Assembly: GCF_012933385.1 (NCBI RefSeq)
Contig: NZ_JABBPN010000004.1
Coordinates: 124,001 to 188,000 of the forward strand
Origin: Paenibacillus lemnae
Lineage (GTDB): Bacteria; Bacillota; Bacilli; Paenibacillales; Paenibacillaceae
Direction of reading: 5' to 3'
DNA: 64,000 bases
Positions within the stretch are counted from its first letter, which is position 1. Each line of letters opens with the position of its first letter. Below, one piece after another: positions 9,590 to 19,509 of the stretch. The notes beneath the pieces are model-generated. The model was not told the DNA's origin. It saw only the letters and a list, made by a program, of their open reading frames with translations, and made no database searches. Made by a program: the position numbers and the translations under genes.

Positions 9590-12500
9590 TTACGGCTGGT
9601 TATTTTGAACTGTATTCCAGTCCGATAAGATCATTCGAGCCACACCGGCAAGCACACGGATATTGATCTCACCTTCGTCAAACAGATCCGCAATCTTGAT
9701 TTCATTCCAGCGAGGATCATTTGACGTCATTCCGAAATACTTCGCAATCACGGACAGATCACGGATGGAAATCTGAGTCTGTCCTGGAACCAGGCTGATA
9801 AATCGGCCCTTAAACTGCTGCACTGCCGCATTCAGCGCTGCTGTCGCAGCATCCACCTGCGCCTGCGCTGCCCAATCATCGTTTCGAACAGCTGCTGCAG
9901 AATAGATGGCTGCTTGAAGCTCGGCTTTGGAGCCAACCTGGTACTTACCGATTTTATCGCCTTCCACCGCCTTGTTCAGCTGATTCTGAGCCGCAGCAAT
10001 CGCCTGTATCAAGGCAGTTTTATCGGCTTCAACCGGATCGACCGGTGGTGTCTGGCCGATGCTGATGGAGTGGAAAGCATTCGAGATGTTCACGGTCCCT
10101 GCATTTCCATCATGGGATACTTCGAACTTGGTCACGGATGTCAAGGCACTGCCATTCGAAATGCCAGGCTTAACTTTCCCGTGTAATGTGAACAAACTGC
10201 CGCTGGAGCTGACAGCCCGCTCTTCGCCTTCACTCATCAGGATGACCCGAATCTGTCCCTCCTCCGGACGAACGGCTGCAGCAAGAATTTGCACATGGTC
10301 CTGCCAGGAAACAATAGCACCGTCTGCAAGTACCTGGGTGTTGTCCTCGGCCGTTACGGTGTCAAATTCCAACTTGGCCTGATCATACTGAAAAATCACA
10401 TCCATCACGGTGAATTTCTGGGTTACAGTGGAGAGATCCACATTCAGCTCAATCGGCTGTCCCGGATACGTGTTGTATGTTCCGGAAACGACCGCAGACG
10501 CCCAATGCTCACCCGGCTCTCCTGGCTCTTCAGGTTCTTCAGGTTCTTCAGGTTCCTCTGAATTCTCAAGAGTCACCCACTGGGAAAGCGGAATGTTCAG
10601 CTCTTTCACCAGTCCTGCAGCCAGTTCGGCCACTTTGATCGCACCATTCATCTGCAGATGGGTATTATCCTCTTTTCCGTCTACCCACATGAAGATGGAT
10701 TTGGTCCCTTCAGGACCCAGCTCGCTGAAATGCTCCCAACTGGCCTGATTCAGATCAATGATCAGCGTTTGCGTCTCTTGAGCCGTTTCTTTCATGGCCT
10801 GCACGTATTCCGGGAAACTCTTATTGAGTGAATCACCCGTAAAATCACGGCGGTTGACCGGTGTTACCAGAACCGGAACCGCACCTCTCTGCACTGCTCC
10901 GTCAATGTATGTTTTCAAATAGACTTTAAACTGCTCTGGTGTTAGGTATCTTTCCGGACGCGATGGGGTGGAATCATTGTGAGACCACTGCATAAACAGA
11001 TAATCTCCTTCGCTGATGTCGAGCAGAAGATCATTCAGATATCCGCCTACCAGGAAAGTTTTGCTGCTTAAACCGCCGACAGCCCGGTTATCAATACTAA
11101 CCTTTTCCAAATTGAAGTTGCGGCCTAATGTTTCTCCCCAGCCAGCTTGCGGACGATAGCTTTCCGCATAATTCGCCACTGTAGAGTCACTTGCCAGATA
11201 AATCACCGGTTTATCTCCAGCTGTATTGCCGGGCAGACGTTCAATAGTCAGGGCATTAATCTTTGGAGCATTACCTGAAAAATCAAAGTTAAATATGCCG
11301 TCAATGAGAGCTACATCATATGTGATTTCTTTAAACTCGCCGGTTGGTATAACGGTCGCCGGCACCTTCTCCATTTGTTCCGTAGTCACGGAAGCCTGGG
11401 TCGCCTCTGCCGCATCACCCATTGTCATCGTGATCCGGTAATTGGCAGGTTCCATCTCTACCTGGAATGAAGTGCCGTTCACACGAACAAGGTCTTCCGT
11501 CAGCGCATCTCCAGAGCCCCGATTTTCATCAGCGGTACGGGATGTATCAGCAAAACCGTATCCGTTCCCTTCAATGTAAGCTCTCTTGGAATCTACCTTG
11601 GTATATCCCGCCGCTGCATTTCCGGAGCCAAAATCAAAACGGTATTCGCTCACGCTGCTGACGGGGTCACTGGTCAAAGATGCTTTAGCCACATTCAGCA
11701 TGTTAAACACATGATTCACACGACCCTGTTCTGCTTCAGTGCCCATGATTTCTTCTGCAGCCGCCAAAGCCTTGTTCAATACCGCGACAGACTGCTCAGA
11801 GTATGGCGACAGATCCAAAGCTTTGATCTCTTCATACAAGGCGATCAGGGTTTCCTGATCTCCTGCTGAAGGCGGAAGCTTAACACCTTCAATATGAACA
11901 TTGTCAATGTGTGTGGTCCAGTTCAATGTGCCTCCGCCGCCCTTTCTTGTACCAAGGAAACGCATGCCTCTGACATTGTCTGCGTAGGCGGTTCCGGCAC
12001 TCATCGGAATGCCTTCAATTTTCTGTGTTATGCTGCTGTCATTAAGACTGGTCAGCGTCAAATCGATCTTCTTGTCTGCAAAGTGAATGAGCGCTTCCAC
12101 ACGGACCCACTGATTTTTTGAAATATCAGTCGTTTGCCCGCCAGGAATGACAGAATTCCCTGCATCGTAACTAGGAGCATAATAGCCCGGGAAATAACCA
12201 ATCTTCGTATTGTTGCCGCTAGTCGTGTATAAGGTTAAGATCATATTCTCTTCAGCATCCTGCAGTGTCAGATGTCCTTCAGAAGGATAAGCTCCTACAT
12301 TGCCGGAGTTCCAGTCGAAGCTGACTTTAACTACATCTCCGCCAATCGCATCAAACAAGCGGAACACTTTGGACCGGTTGCCGGAGCCAGAGCCCGTAAC
12401 GGAAAGCACTTTATTTCCGTTTTGCTCTACTACGGTTCCAGACATCTGTCCCGGAATGCCGGTGGCATTGATCATGGCATACTTGGCCGCATTCTGATCT

Positions 12501-15500
12501 CCCTCAAAGTCCTCTGTATACACCTGGTTTTCCGGTTCCGGCTCCGGTTCTCCCGTATCCAGTTCCAAAACCAATGGTGAGATGCTTACATTCATTTCTT
12601 TCACAGCACCTGCAACCAGACCGGCGATCACGTTAGCGCCATACCCGCTGAAGTGAGTATTATCGTTGATCCCGTTCGGGTATTTCGGATATTGTCCGGG
12701 ATTTGCGTATAAAAACAGCTTCTCTGTCGCAGCAAGGCCGATCTGATTATAATGAGCAATGCTCAGTTGGCTTAAATCGATCACCGCCACATCAAGCTGT
12801 TGTGCCAGCTCCTTGGCTGCCTTCACGTATTCCGGGAAGCTTACGTTAAACTCCTGTGTCACCGTATTGAAATCTCTGCGGCCTACAGGTGTCAGCAGTA
12901 CAGGCGTCGCTCCCCGCTGTCTTGCCCCTAACACGTACCGCTCCAAATACTTTTTATAATCCTCCGGGGATGCGTAACGTTCCGGAATGCCTGCGCTGGC
13001 ATCATTATGTCCGAAGGAAATAAAGAAATAGTCTCCAGGCTTGATGCTGCGCAAAACTGTATCCAGCCGGCCATCGACCATAAAGGATTTGCTGCTTCTG
13101 CCCCCGATGGCATGATTCTCAACAACGGCACCATTTGCAAAATAACGTCCGAACTGCTGTCCCCAGCCTTCCTGCGGGGCCTGCGATGCACTGTAACTCT
13201 GCATCGTCGAGTCACCCGCCATATAAATCGTGGCTGCAGCACCTGCCGTTTTGTCCTGAAGTTTGTCTACTCTGATCTCCTGCACATCGATGGCGTCTCC
13301 GGTAAAGATAAATTCCAGCTGTCCGTCAACAAGTGCGATGTCATAAGAATAAACAAAAGGTTCCCCCGCTGCTGAGGTTGTCACAGCCAGCTTTCGGACG
13401 TACTCTGACTGGATCCCTGCACTGCTGTCACGCGCATCACTTCCCAGCTTGACTGTGATTCGGTAATTGGCATTGGGCAGGTCGACAGCGAACTTGGAAT
13501 TTTCAGGAAGAGATACTTGGTTTGCCGCTGCAGTAATTCCGGTTATATCTTCAAAACCGTATCCGGCTGCTGCAGAATACAGTGTATCCTGCACCCCCAC
13601 AGCACCGGGCGCTGTGTCCGTACCGAAATCAAAATAATAGATGGACTCAGGAGCCTTCACACCTCCAATAATATCAAGATCGGCCTTCGGAAATGCCGTC
13701 GCCTCCGCTCCAATATAAAAGCCGGTGTGCGGCGGCTGATTGTAGGCTACATTCTGCCAGGCTGCCGCCAAACGATAGACCGGATCCTGCATCAGTGCCG
13801 GTATCCGGTACGCTGTAGGAATCGTAGTCGTATACAGACGATACTCTGTACTGTTTTCATTGCGGAGCAGGATCTCCTCCCGCCAGTCTCCTAAAATATC
13901 AGCCTGGATCGCGGGATTACCTTTCGTATGATTATTGGTTAACGTACCTTCAGCTCTGAAAATTTCATTCAATTTCTTGTTATCATAGTCCCATTTGTAG
14001 ATGACCGGGATTCCTTTGGCCGTATTGTTATCCCAATTATGGTCAAACAGCTCCCTTTGAAGATCTCCATCCCACCAAATCGCAAAGTTAGCGCTGCTCG
14101 GCGCTTCCCCCGATTCATAAATGACTTCTCCGGCTGCTGAATAAGCACGGGTCTCAGGGGTCACCTGTCCATTCACAATCCCGGCTCCCCAGGATTCATA
14201 ACCAGGATAATTCGGGTCAATATCTGCGGACATCCCGCGCCCGGTGTCAGTACCGGTATATTCCCCCCATATGATCTCCCCGGTACCTGCATCACGCATT
14301 TCAATTCCATATTCGGCATCCTTGTGCTCATGCACACTAAAGACCTGGTACCCATCCCGGTTCGGATCGAGTTTCCCGGCATGTATGGCATCACCGTGAC
14401 CTAATCCGGTGCTGTACATCAAGGTGCCGTTGTCATCGATCGCCAATGCACCAAACATGATTTCGTCTTTACCGTCACCATCCGCATCCAGTACGCTTAG
14501 ATTATGATTTCCCTGTCCCTCGTACTGTTTGCCGACCACATTCGTATCAAATATCCAGCGTTTGACCAGCTGACCGCCAATATAGTCATATGCCGCCAGT
14601 ACGGTGCGTGTGTAATAGCCGCGGGACATGATTACACTTGGCTTTTGACCGTCCAGATAAGCAATGCTGCCTAGAAACCGGTCCACCCGGTTTCCGTAAC
14701 CGTCACCCCATGCGCTCACATCACCCCGCGGTGGATCATAAGGGACGGTGGACACTGCTTCGCCGGTCTCCCCGTTAAACAAGGTCAGATATTCAGGACC
14801 GGTCAGGATATACCCGCCTTCATTACGGTAATCCTTGGAGGCATCGCCAATGACATTGCCCTTTCCGTCTTTCGTTCCATCTGCGGTTTTGACGACCACT
14901 TCGGCTTTGCCGTTACCGTCCAGGTCATACACCATCAACTGGGTGTAATGCGCTCCCGCCCGAATATTAACGCCGAGATCTATGCGCCAGAGCTTGGTAC
15001 CATCCAGCTTCACAGCATCGATCAGGACATTTCCTGTATATCCGGCCTGCGAATTGTCCTTGGCATTGTCCGGATTCCAGAGAAACACTATTTCATATTC
15101 CCCGTCTCCATCCACATCGGCCACCGAAGCATCGCTGGCTATGTAGGTATAGTGGCCCCCATCTTTGGTTCGGCCGTCGGCCGGCTTATCCAGCGGGATC
15201 GGCAAATAATTCTGATGCCATACCGAGACGGTATCCGGCACCATCTCTTCTCTACCGTTGATCACCGTAGAGATTTGGTACTGTGAGCTGTCAAACCCCG
15301 TTGTATCCAGATAATTCGTTCTGTCTGCAATGGGTGCAGCTGTCACCTTGATTCCGTTTTTATACACATTGAAGGTGACCTCATCCGGGTCACTGTTCAA
15401 ATAACGCCAGCTTAAAAACACACCGCCATCTACCAGTACTGCAACCAATCCCCGGTTCAGATACTCCGCCTGACGAGCGGGCACGGTCGAAGATGTATCC

Positions 15501-15601
15501 GCATACATGGGAGCGGGGGAAACAATTAACGAACACAGCATCAGCACAGACAAGAATGCAGCACATAATGATTTTTTCAGCTTCAGAGCTTTAAATTGCA
15601 T
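9590..15601 (-). CDS. Secreted multimodular rhamnogalacturonan lyase (PL11) with two acetylesterase (CE12-like) modules, cohesin and dockerin-like C-terminus
   Basis: The product has 2003 residues. Visible modules are: signal peptide (1-35); PL11 rhamnogalacturonan endolyase beta-propeller (about 40-640) with calcium-type motifs DVDGDGE, DLDGNGK and DADGDGK; a galactose-binding-like domain (655-785); SGNH esterase 1 (790-1010: GDST, GHND, DNTH); a lectin/laminin-G-like domain (1025-1235); a helical FIVAR-like segment (1243-1303); a second galactose-binding-like domain and SGNH esterase 2 (1317-1660: SDST, HND, DNTH); a Glu-Pro repeat linker (about 1680); a cohesin-like domain (1699-1846); a second FIVAR-like segment; and a degenerate dockerin-like end (1937-1993). 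It would cleave the RG-I backbone and remove its acetyl groups outside the cell. Both esterase triads look intact. AAAGGAG precedes the ATG, and a cre-like site lies 24 bp upstream. Confidence 0.9.
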   Translation of the reverse strand: MQFKALKLKKSLCAAFLSVLMLCSLIVSPAPMYADTSSTVPARQAEYLNRGLVAVLVDGGVFLSWRYLNSDPDEVTFNVYKNGIKVTAAPIADRTNYLDTTGFDSSQYQISTVINGREEMVPDTVSVWHQNYLPIPLDKPADGRTKDGGHYTYIASDASVADVDGDGEYEIVFLWNPDNAKDNSQAGYTGNVLIDAVKLDGTKLWRIDLGVNIRAGAHYTQLMVYDLDGNGKAEVVVKTADGTKDGKGNVIGDASKDYRNEGGYILTGPEYLTLFNGETGEAVSTVPYDPPRGDVSAWGDGYGNRVDRFLGSIAYLDGQKPSVIMSRGYYTRTVLAAYDYIGGQLVKRWIFDTNVVGKQYEGQGNHNLSVLDADGDGKDEIMFGALAIDDNGTLMYSTGLGHGDAIHAGKLDPNRDGYQVFSVHEHKDAEYGIEMRDAGTGEIIWGEYTGTDTGRGMSADIDPNYPGYESWGAGIVNGQVTPETRAYSAAGEVIYESGEAPSSANFAIWWDGDLQRELFDHNWDNNTAKGIPVIYKWDYDNKKLNEIFRAEGTLTNNHTKGNPAIQADILGDWREEILLRNENSTEYRLYTTTIPTAYRIPALMQDPVYRLAAAWQNVAYNQPPHTGFYIGAEATAFPKADLDIIGGVKAPESIYYFDFGTDTAPGAVGVQDTLYSAAAGYGFEDITGITAAANQVSLPENSKFAVDLPNANYRITVKLGSDARDSSAGIQSEYVRKLAVTTSAAGEPFVYSYDIALVDGQLEFIFTGDAIDVQEIRVDKLQDKTAGAAATIYMAGDSTMQSYSASQAPQEGWGQQFGRYFANGAVVENHAIGGRSSKSFMVDGRLDTVLRSIKPGDYFFISFGHNDASAGIPERYASPEDYKKYLERYVLGARQRGATPVLLTPVGRRDFNTVTQEFNVSFPEYVKAAKELAQQLDVAVIDLSQLSIAHYNQIGLAATEKLFLYANPGQYPKYPNGINDNTHFSGYGANVIAGLVAGAVKEMNVSISPLVLELDTGEPEPEPENQVYTEDFEGDQNAAKYAMINATGIPGQMSGTVVEQNGNKVLSVTGSGSGNRSKVFRLFDAIGGDVVKVSFDWNSGNVGAYPSEGHLTLQDAEENMILTLYTTSGNNTKIGYFPGYYAPSYDAGNSVIPGGQTTDISKNQWVRVEALIHFADKKIDLTLTSLNDSSITQKIEGIPMSAGTAYADNVRGMRFLGTRKGGGGTLNWTTHIDNVHIEGVKLPPSAGDQETLIALYEEIKALDLSPYSEQSVAVLNKALAAAEEIMGTEAEQGRVNHVFNMLNVAKASLTSDPVSSVSEYRFDFGSGNAAAGYTKVDSKRAYIEGNGYGFADTSRTADENRGSGDALTEDLVRVNGTSFQVEMEPANYRITMTMGDAAEATQASVTTEQMEKVPATVIPTGEFKEITYDVALIDGIFNFDFSGNAPKINALTIERLPGNTAGDKPVIYLASDSTVANYAESYRPQAGWGETLGRNFNLEKVSIDNRAVGGLSSKTFLVGGYLNDLLLDISEGDYLFMQWSHNDSTPSRPERYLTPEQFKVYLKTYIDGAVQRGAVPVLVTPVNRRDFTGDSLNKSFPEYVQAMKETAQETQTLIIDLNQASWEHFSELGPEGTKSIFMWVDGKEDNTHLQMNGAIKVAELAAGLVKELNIPLSQWVTLENSEEPEEPEEPEEPGEPGEHWASAVVSGTYNTYPGQPIELNVDLSTVTQKFTVMDVIFQYDQAKLEFDTVTAEDNTQVLADGAIVSWQDHVQILAAAVRPEEGQIRVILMSEGEERAVSSSGSLFTLHGKVKPGISNGSALTSVTKFEVSHDGNAGTVNISNAFHSISIGQTPPVDPVEADKTALIQAIAAAQNQLNKAVEGDKIGKYQVGSKAELQAAIYSAAAVRNDDWAAQAQVDAATAALNAAVQQFKGRFISLVPGQTQISIRDLSVIAKYFGMTSNDPRWNEIKIADLFDEGEINIRVLAGVARMILSDWNTVQNNQP

Positions 15602-15624
15602 GAACTCACTCCTTTGACGGATTT

Positions 15625-15638
15625 AGAAAGCGATTTCA
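15625..15638 (-). promoter_or_regulatory. cre-like CcpA site upstream of the rhamnogalacturonan lyase gene
   Basis: The minus strand reads TGAAATCGCTTTCT, matching the CcpA consensus TGWAARCGYTWNCW at 13 of 14 positions. It ends 24 bp before the start codon, so CcpA-P-HPr binding would act as a roadblock or block initiation. This fits glucose repression of a pectin-degradation operon; binding is inferred. Confidence 0.6.
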
Positions 15639-15667
15639 TTTTTGACCTCACTATTCACGTCTAACCG

Positions 15668-15695
15668 TAATTATGTATCCACCTCCTACTGCCAA
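15668..15695 (-). promoter_or_regulatory. Possible sigma-A promoter of the lyase operon
   Basis: On the minus strand, TTGGCA (15690-15695) is separated by 16 bp from TAATTA (15668-15673). The -35 is good and the -10 weak. It lies between the TGATCA array upstream and the cre-like site downstream. Confidence 0.35.
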
Positions 15696-15717
15696 GAAAT
15701 ATTTGTAATTCAAACCT

Positions 15718-15875
15718 TGATCATGCTGCTCTAAGGTTCGGTCCCATCATATCGTTCTCTCGTTCAGCCGGTAAATCTTCAGGTTTGATCATGGTCTTTG
15801 CTTTTTGATCATTCCGCATGTCTTCAACTTTCGTCTCTTTAAACATGATCAATTTTGATCATCATGATCAAAATT
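15718..15875. promoter_or_regulatory. Cluster of six TGATCA palindromes in the 296-bp intergenic region
   Basis: TGATCA starts at 15718, 15786, 15806, 15846, 15856 and 15865, mostly within the longer form TTTGATCATG or its complement. The last two form a perfect inverted repeat with 12-bp arms (AATTTTGATCAT, single central base, 15851-15875). Steps between the last five copies are 20, 40, 10 and 9 bp, close to whole helical turns. The cluster lies between the stop of the AraC regulator gene and the start of the lyase gene, so it reads as an operator array for the lyase operon. The binding protein is unknown; the adjacent AraC regulator is the obvious candidate. Confidence 0.55.
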
Positions 15876-15897
15876 CACTGTCTTAGATGAGGTGCCC

Positions 15898-18174
15898 TTA
15901 TTCAATTTGGGTCATTTTATAAGCACTCGGAGAGATTCCTTCGAATTTTTTAAAGAAGCGATTAAAGCTCTGTGCATTGTAATAGCCAACTTCAGACGCA
16001 ATTTGTGTAATTGTGAGGGGAGAATTTCGAAGCAGCTCCTTCGCTCTTTCTACTCGAAGGTGGTTCAGGTAGTCATTCAGGCTTTTTCCTGTGAGTTCAT
16101 AAACAATCCGGCGCATGTGGGAATAACTGATCCCAACGTCTCTCGCCATATCCTCAAACACAATTTCTTTATGATAGTGTTCTTTCAGGTACTGAACAAT
16201 CCGGGTCAGGTGATGGTTGGCCTCTCCGGAAGAACGTGTGAAATACTGAACGATCTCGTCAAAAAATTCGTAAAGATATTCTTCAAGCTCATCCAGCGTA
16301 TCCATAGCAGCCAATGTGGCGTAGATATTCCCTCTACCAGTGAAGATGCGTGCTGTGCTGACATTATTTTCTCTAAGGTGCTTCATGGTAACGCCCGCCA
16401 GCTGATAATAAATGAACACAATATTATCGTAGGATACATAATCTGCAGAACGAATCTCATTTCCTATAATCTGAAGCTCTCTGGCAATGCCTTTAAGATC
16501 TCCCTTGTCCAGAAAGTTCAAAATGCGCCGTTCACTATGAACGGGGTATATATACTTTTTGTCACGTACAGCTTCATCCTCCCAGTACAAGATTTCTCCG
16601 CTGCCAACGACCATGCCCTGTTTAATGGCTTCCATTGCCTCCGAGACACAATCTGCCAGCATCTCACTACGATCTGCCTGGCTGCTGACACCGATCGTGA
16701 CAGAATTGCCGAGCAGCTGTCCTGCCTGTTTTCGAGCCACATTCAAGGCAGTCTGGATGGCAGCCACAGGGCTGCCCTCATCGGAGAATCCGAAGTTAAG
16801 CACGATAACAAAACATCCGTCGCCATGATAAATACTCCGCGCCCGAATTCCCTCTTGCCGGAATATATCTTCACAATCAGAAATGATGTGATACCGGTGA
16901 TAGCTCCGGGTTTCCGGGTTGGTCTTGCTAATATAGTTCCGGTATCGGTCAATCGAAACAATGACAGCCATAAAATACTTGTCTGGAAAAAGCTCATCAG
17001 CCTGTGGTGCTGTTTCTCCTCTGATCATTCGATGCACAGCCAAATTGTGAGCATCCTGTTCCCGGACTTGAAGAAGCCGATTCAGCACCTCTTCTTCTTC
17101 CTGCATTCGCTTAAACGCCTTGTCGAGAAAGTTGAGTTCATTCTTACCCTGAATAATCCCTGTCCCCAGGCTGCTTCGCGCACCCATCGCCCTTACGAGC
17201 TCTCGTACAGGTCTGGAAACCCAGGTTGCGAGGATCACAGCCAGCACCGTTCCGCACAAGACAATTATGGCAGTCAGCAGCATAATGTCCCGCTGCACTG
17301 CGTGAGAACCAGCCATTAATGTATTTACAGAATCGATGTTCACATTCATCCATCCCAGTTTGCCTGATCTGGACCATGTGTACAGCAGCCGTTCGCCCAT
17401 CCGCTCAACGTATTTATAGCCTTCTGAGGCTTTATCACGGACAATATCCTGCACTACCGGCTGTTCGGCGGCATTTTGAAGCAGCTTGGCTTTGTCTGAA
17501 TGAGACAGAATCATTCCCTCAGCATTCAGCAGCATGTATTCTTGCTGGCCAGTACCAGCGGAGTGAAATAAACTTCCGATTTGGCTTTCCTTTAGGTTAA
17601 TGACCAGAACTCCACGTGTAGTCGTAGACAGCCGGTTTAGTGGAAGCACATACGACATGACGTTGATACCCGAATCAAGCTTTCGCGGATACCACACTCC
17701 CGCGATCCCTCTGTGTCTTGAAAGAGCGTCACTGATCCAGTCAATGGAATCATAACGTTCCAGCTTTTTAATTCCCTTGTCTGTGGATATTACATAATCC
17801 GAATCACTAAGATGAAAAAAGGAAGAGTCAATGCCTTCATTCGTTCTGTTCAAGTTCAACAATTCCTGAAGGACAGCCCTTGCCCCGCTGACCGTGCTGT
17901 AACTAGAGTTGAGCTCCATAAAAGTGTCATAAGTACGTATTCGATCGAATACATGAGTTGAGGTTAAGCGCACGGTGTTCTGTACCAGATTATTCAGGGC
18001 ATGTTCAATAAGCTCCCGGTTTGCGTTCAATTCGGCGAGTGAGGATTCAGCTATGGCATGCTCCGAATTTCGTAGGACCTGCTCACCACTGTACCAGGTT
18101 AATATGACCGCTGGCACAGCCATCACACAGAAAAAGATGACGATTAGCTGCAACTTCATAGGTATACGTTCCAT
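15898..18174 (-). CDS. Membrane-anchored AraC-family regulator with extracellular sensor (YesS-like)
   Basis: The 758-residue product has a membrane segment at about 8-28, an extracellular sensor region (30-290), a second membrane segment at about 293-318 (LLTAIIVLCGTVLAVILATW), a short HAMP-like and cytoplasmic region, and a C-terminal AraC/XylS double helix-turn-helix (about 655-758, ending SFNRFFKKFEGISPSAYK). Such one-component regulators, exemplified by Bacillus YesS of the rhamnogalacturonan regulon, couple external sugar sensing directly to transcription. AGGAGGGG gives a strong ribosome site for the ATG at 18174. It lies 36 bp after a binding-protein gene and just upstream of the TGATCA cluster and lyase operon, which it probably activates. 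Confidence 0.88.
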   Translation of the reverse strand: MERIPMKLQLIVIFFCVMAVPAVILTWYSGEQVLRNSEHAIAESSLAELNANRELIEHALNNLVQNTVRLTSTHVFDRIRTYDTFMELNSSYSTVSGARAVLQELLNLNRTNEGIDSSFFHLSDSDYVISTDKGIKKLERYDSIDWISDALSRHRGIAGVWYPRKLDSGINVMSYVLPLNRLSTTTRGVLVINLKESQIGSLFHSAGTGQQEYMLLNAEGMILSHSDKAKLLQNAAEQPVVQDIVRDKASEGYKYVERMGERLLYTWSRSGKLGWMNVNIDSVNTLMAGSHAVQRDIMLLTAIIVLCGTVLAVILATWVSRPVRELVRAMGARSSLGTGIIQGKNELNFLDKAFKRMQEEEEVLNRLLQVREQDAHNLAVHRMIRGETAPQADELFPDKYFMAVIVSIDRYRNYISKTNPETRSYHRYHIISDCEDIFRQEGIRARSIYHGDGCFVIVLNFGFSDEGSPVAAIQTALNVARKQAGQLLGNSVTIGVSSQADRSEMLADCVSEAMEAIKQGMVVGSGEILYWEDEAVRDKKYIYPVHSERRILNFLDKGDLKGIARELQIIGNEIRSADYVSYDNIVFIYYQLAGVTMKHLRENNVSTARIFTGRGNIYATLAAMDTLDELEEYLYEFFDEIVQYFTRSSGEANHHLTRIVQYLKEHYHKEIVFEDMARDVGISYSHMRRIVYELTGKSLNDYLNHLRVERAKELLRNSPLTITQIASEVGYYNAQSFNRFFKKFEGISPSAYKMTQIE

Positions 18175-18210
18175 ATGCCCCTCCTATAATAGCTTGAATA
18201 GGCCAGAAGT

Positions 18211-19509
18211 TTAGAAATCGTGTTTATTTCGAGCAAGAATTTGATTCGCTTGTTGGCGAAATTGGAGAGCGGCCGTTTCGGGAGAAATTTTATCAAATAG
18301 AAGCAGGTCATTTAATTCTCGCAGAATCACAGTTACATCCGCGGTTCCCGGAGGATCCGGCGGATCCATCGGACTGCTGTGACCGGCAACCCAAGCAATA
18401 TAATCTGAGATCTCTGCAAAATCTGCATCCAAGCCTGAACTCAATGCTTCCGTGACTTTGGACGAGATCGGAATCCCCCGCTCTCCTTTCATCAGCTTGT
18501 TCGCTTCTATATTATTAATAAAGAAGCTGATGAACTTTGCTGCTTCTTCTTTGTGCGTGGAATTTTTTGATATAGAGAAGAGCATTGACGGTTTCAAAAA
18601 TAGACCTTTGTCACTGTTCGGACCCGGCAGTGGAATGATTTTCAATCTACTCCCATTCGACTCAGCCTTCCCGATAAACTGGTTGGAATATCCCCAGTTA
18701 AACAAAGCCTTACCTTCATAAAAAGGGTCAGCGTTGGGTTTAATGCTGTTCGAAGTCCAAATATCAGGAGCATATATTAGCTGTTGCTGTGCCAGCCTTT
18801 GAAGCCGACCGAAAAAATCGATGAATAGTCCATCATCTTCATAACCAAGTGAAGCCCCGTCTGCAGCAAACATGGTTTCACCATGCTGTCTTAAATAATA
18901 GGCAAAAAACTGTTCCGGGGTAAACTGCGTTCCGAGATACACTCCCTTACCCCTTAACGACTCCCCCATAGCCTCAAAATCATCCCATGTCCAATCCTGA
19001 TCAGGCGGCTCTATCCCATGGGCTATAAAAACTTCCGGGTCATAAACTCCATTTAAGGCATTTACCCCTAAAGGGATGCCGAACAGATTACCATGGACTT
19101 TTCCGCCTGATAAAAACTGGTCCTTAACATCTTGTGTATCGATCATCCCGCTGCGGATATAAGGTGACAAATCATCTATCAGCTCCAAGGAAGTGTACAA
19201 AGACAAATAGGAGACATCCATCTGTATAATGTCTGGCAGCGCATTTCCCGCAGCCATGGGCGCCAGTTTTTTCCAGTACTCATTAAATGAGCTGTAATCA
19301 TATTCAATTTGAATATGCGGATACTGCTCTTCATACATCTCAATCACTTGAATGGTTGCATCGTGGCGAATTTGACTGCCCCACCATGAAATTTTCAATG
19401 TAACTGGCTCCTGAATGGTGTTGGATAAGTCACCCTGCTGCCCAACACAGCCAGACATGATAATTGCAGCCAGCAGAAGGAAGACAACGCAGCGATAGCA
19501 TCTTCTCAT
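18211..19509 (-). CDS. Family 1 extracellular solute-binding lipoprotein inside a regulatory operon
   Basis: The 432-residue lipoprotein has signal MRRCYRCVVFLLLAAIIMSGC and a type-1 sugar-binding fold, shorter than the three LplA-type proteins nearby and closer to YesO/MsmE-like binders. Its start overlaps the stop of the histidine kinase gene by four bases and it is followed by the AraC regulator gene, with no permease in the unit. It may therefore feed an importer encoded elsewhere, or present ligand to the kinase or regulator. The second idea rests only on gene order. Confidence 0.83.
   Translation of the reverse strand: MRRCYRCVVFLLLAAIIMSGCVGQQGDLSNTIQEPVTLKISWWGSQIRHDATIQVIEMYEEQYPHIQIEYDYSSFNEYWKKLAPMAAGNALPDIIQMDVSYLSLYTSLELIDDLSPYIRSGMIDTQDVKDQFLSGGKVHGNLFGIPLGVNALNGVYDPEVFIAHGIEPPDQDWTWDDFEAMGESLRGKGVYLGTQFTPEQFFAYYLRQHGETMFAADGASLGYEDDGLFIDFFGRLQRLAQQQLIYAPDIWTSNSIKPNADPFYEGKALFNWGYSNQFIGKAESNGSRLKIIPLPGPNSDKGLFLKPSMLFSISKNSTHKEEAAKFISFFINNIEANKLMKGERGIPISSKVTEALSSGLDADFAEISDYIAWVAGHSSPMDPPDPPGTADVTVILRELNDLLLFDKISPETAALQFRQQANQILARNKHDF

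Noticed and set aside
15892..17319. 475-codon plus-strand reading frame
   Set aside because: It lies antisense to the AraC-family regulator, lacks a ribosome site and has a composition typical of a shadow frame.
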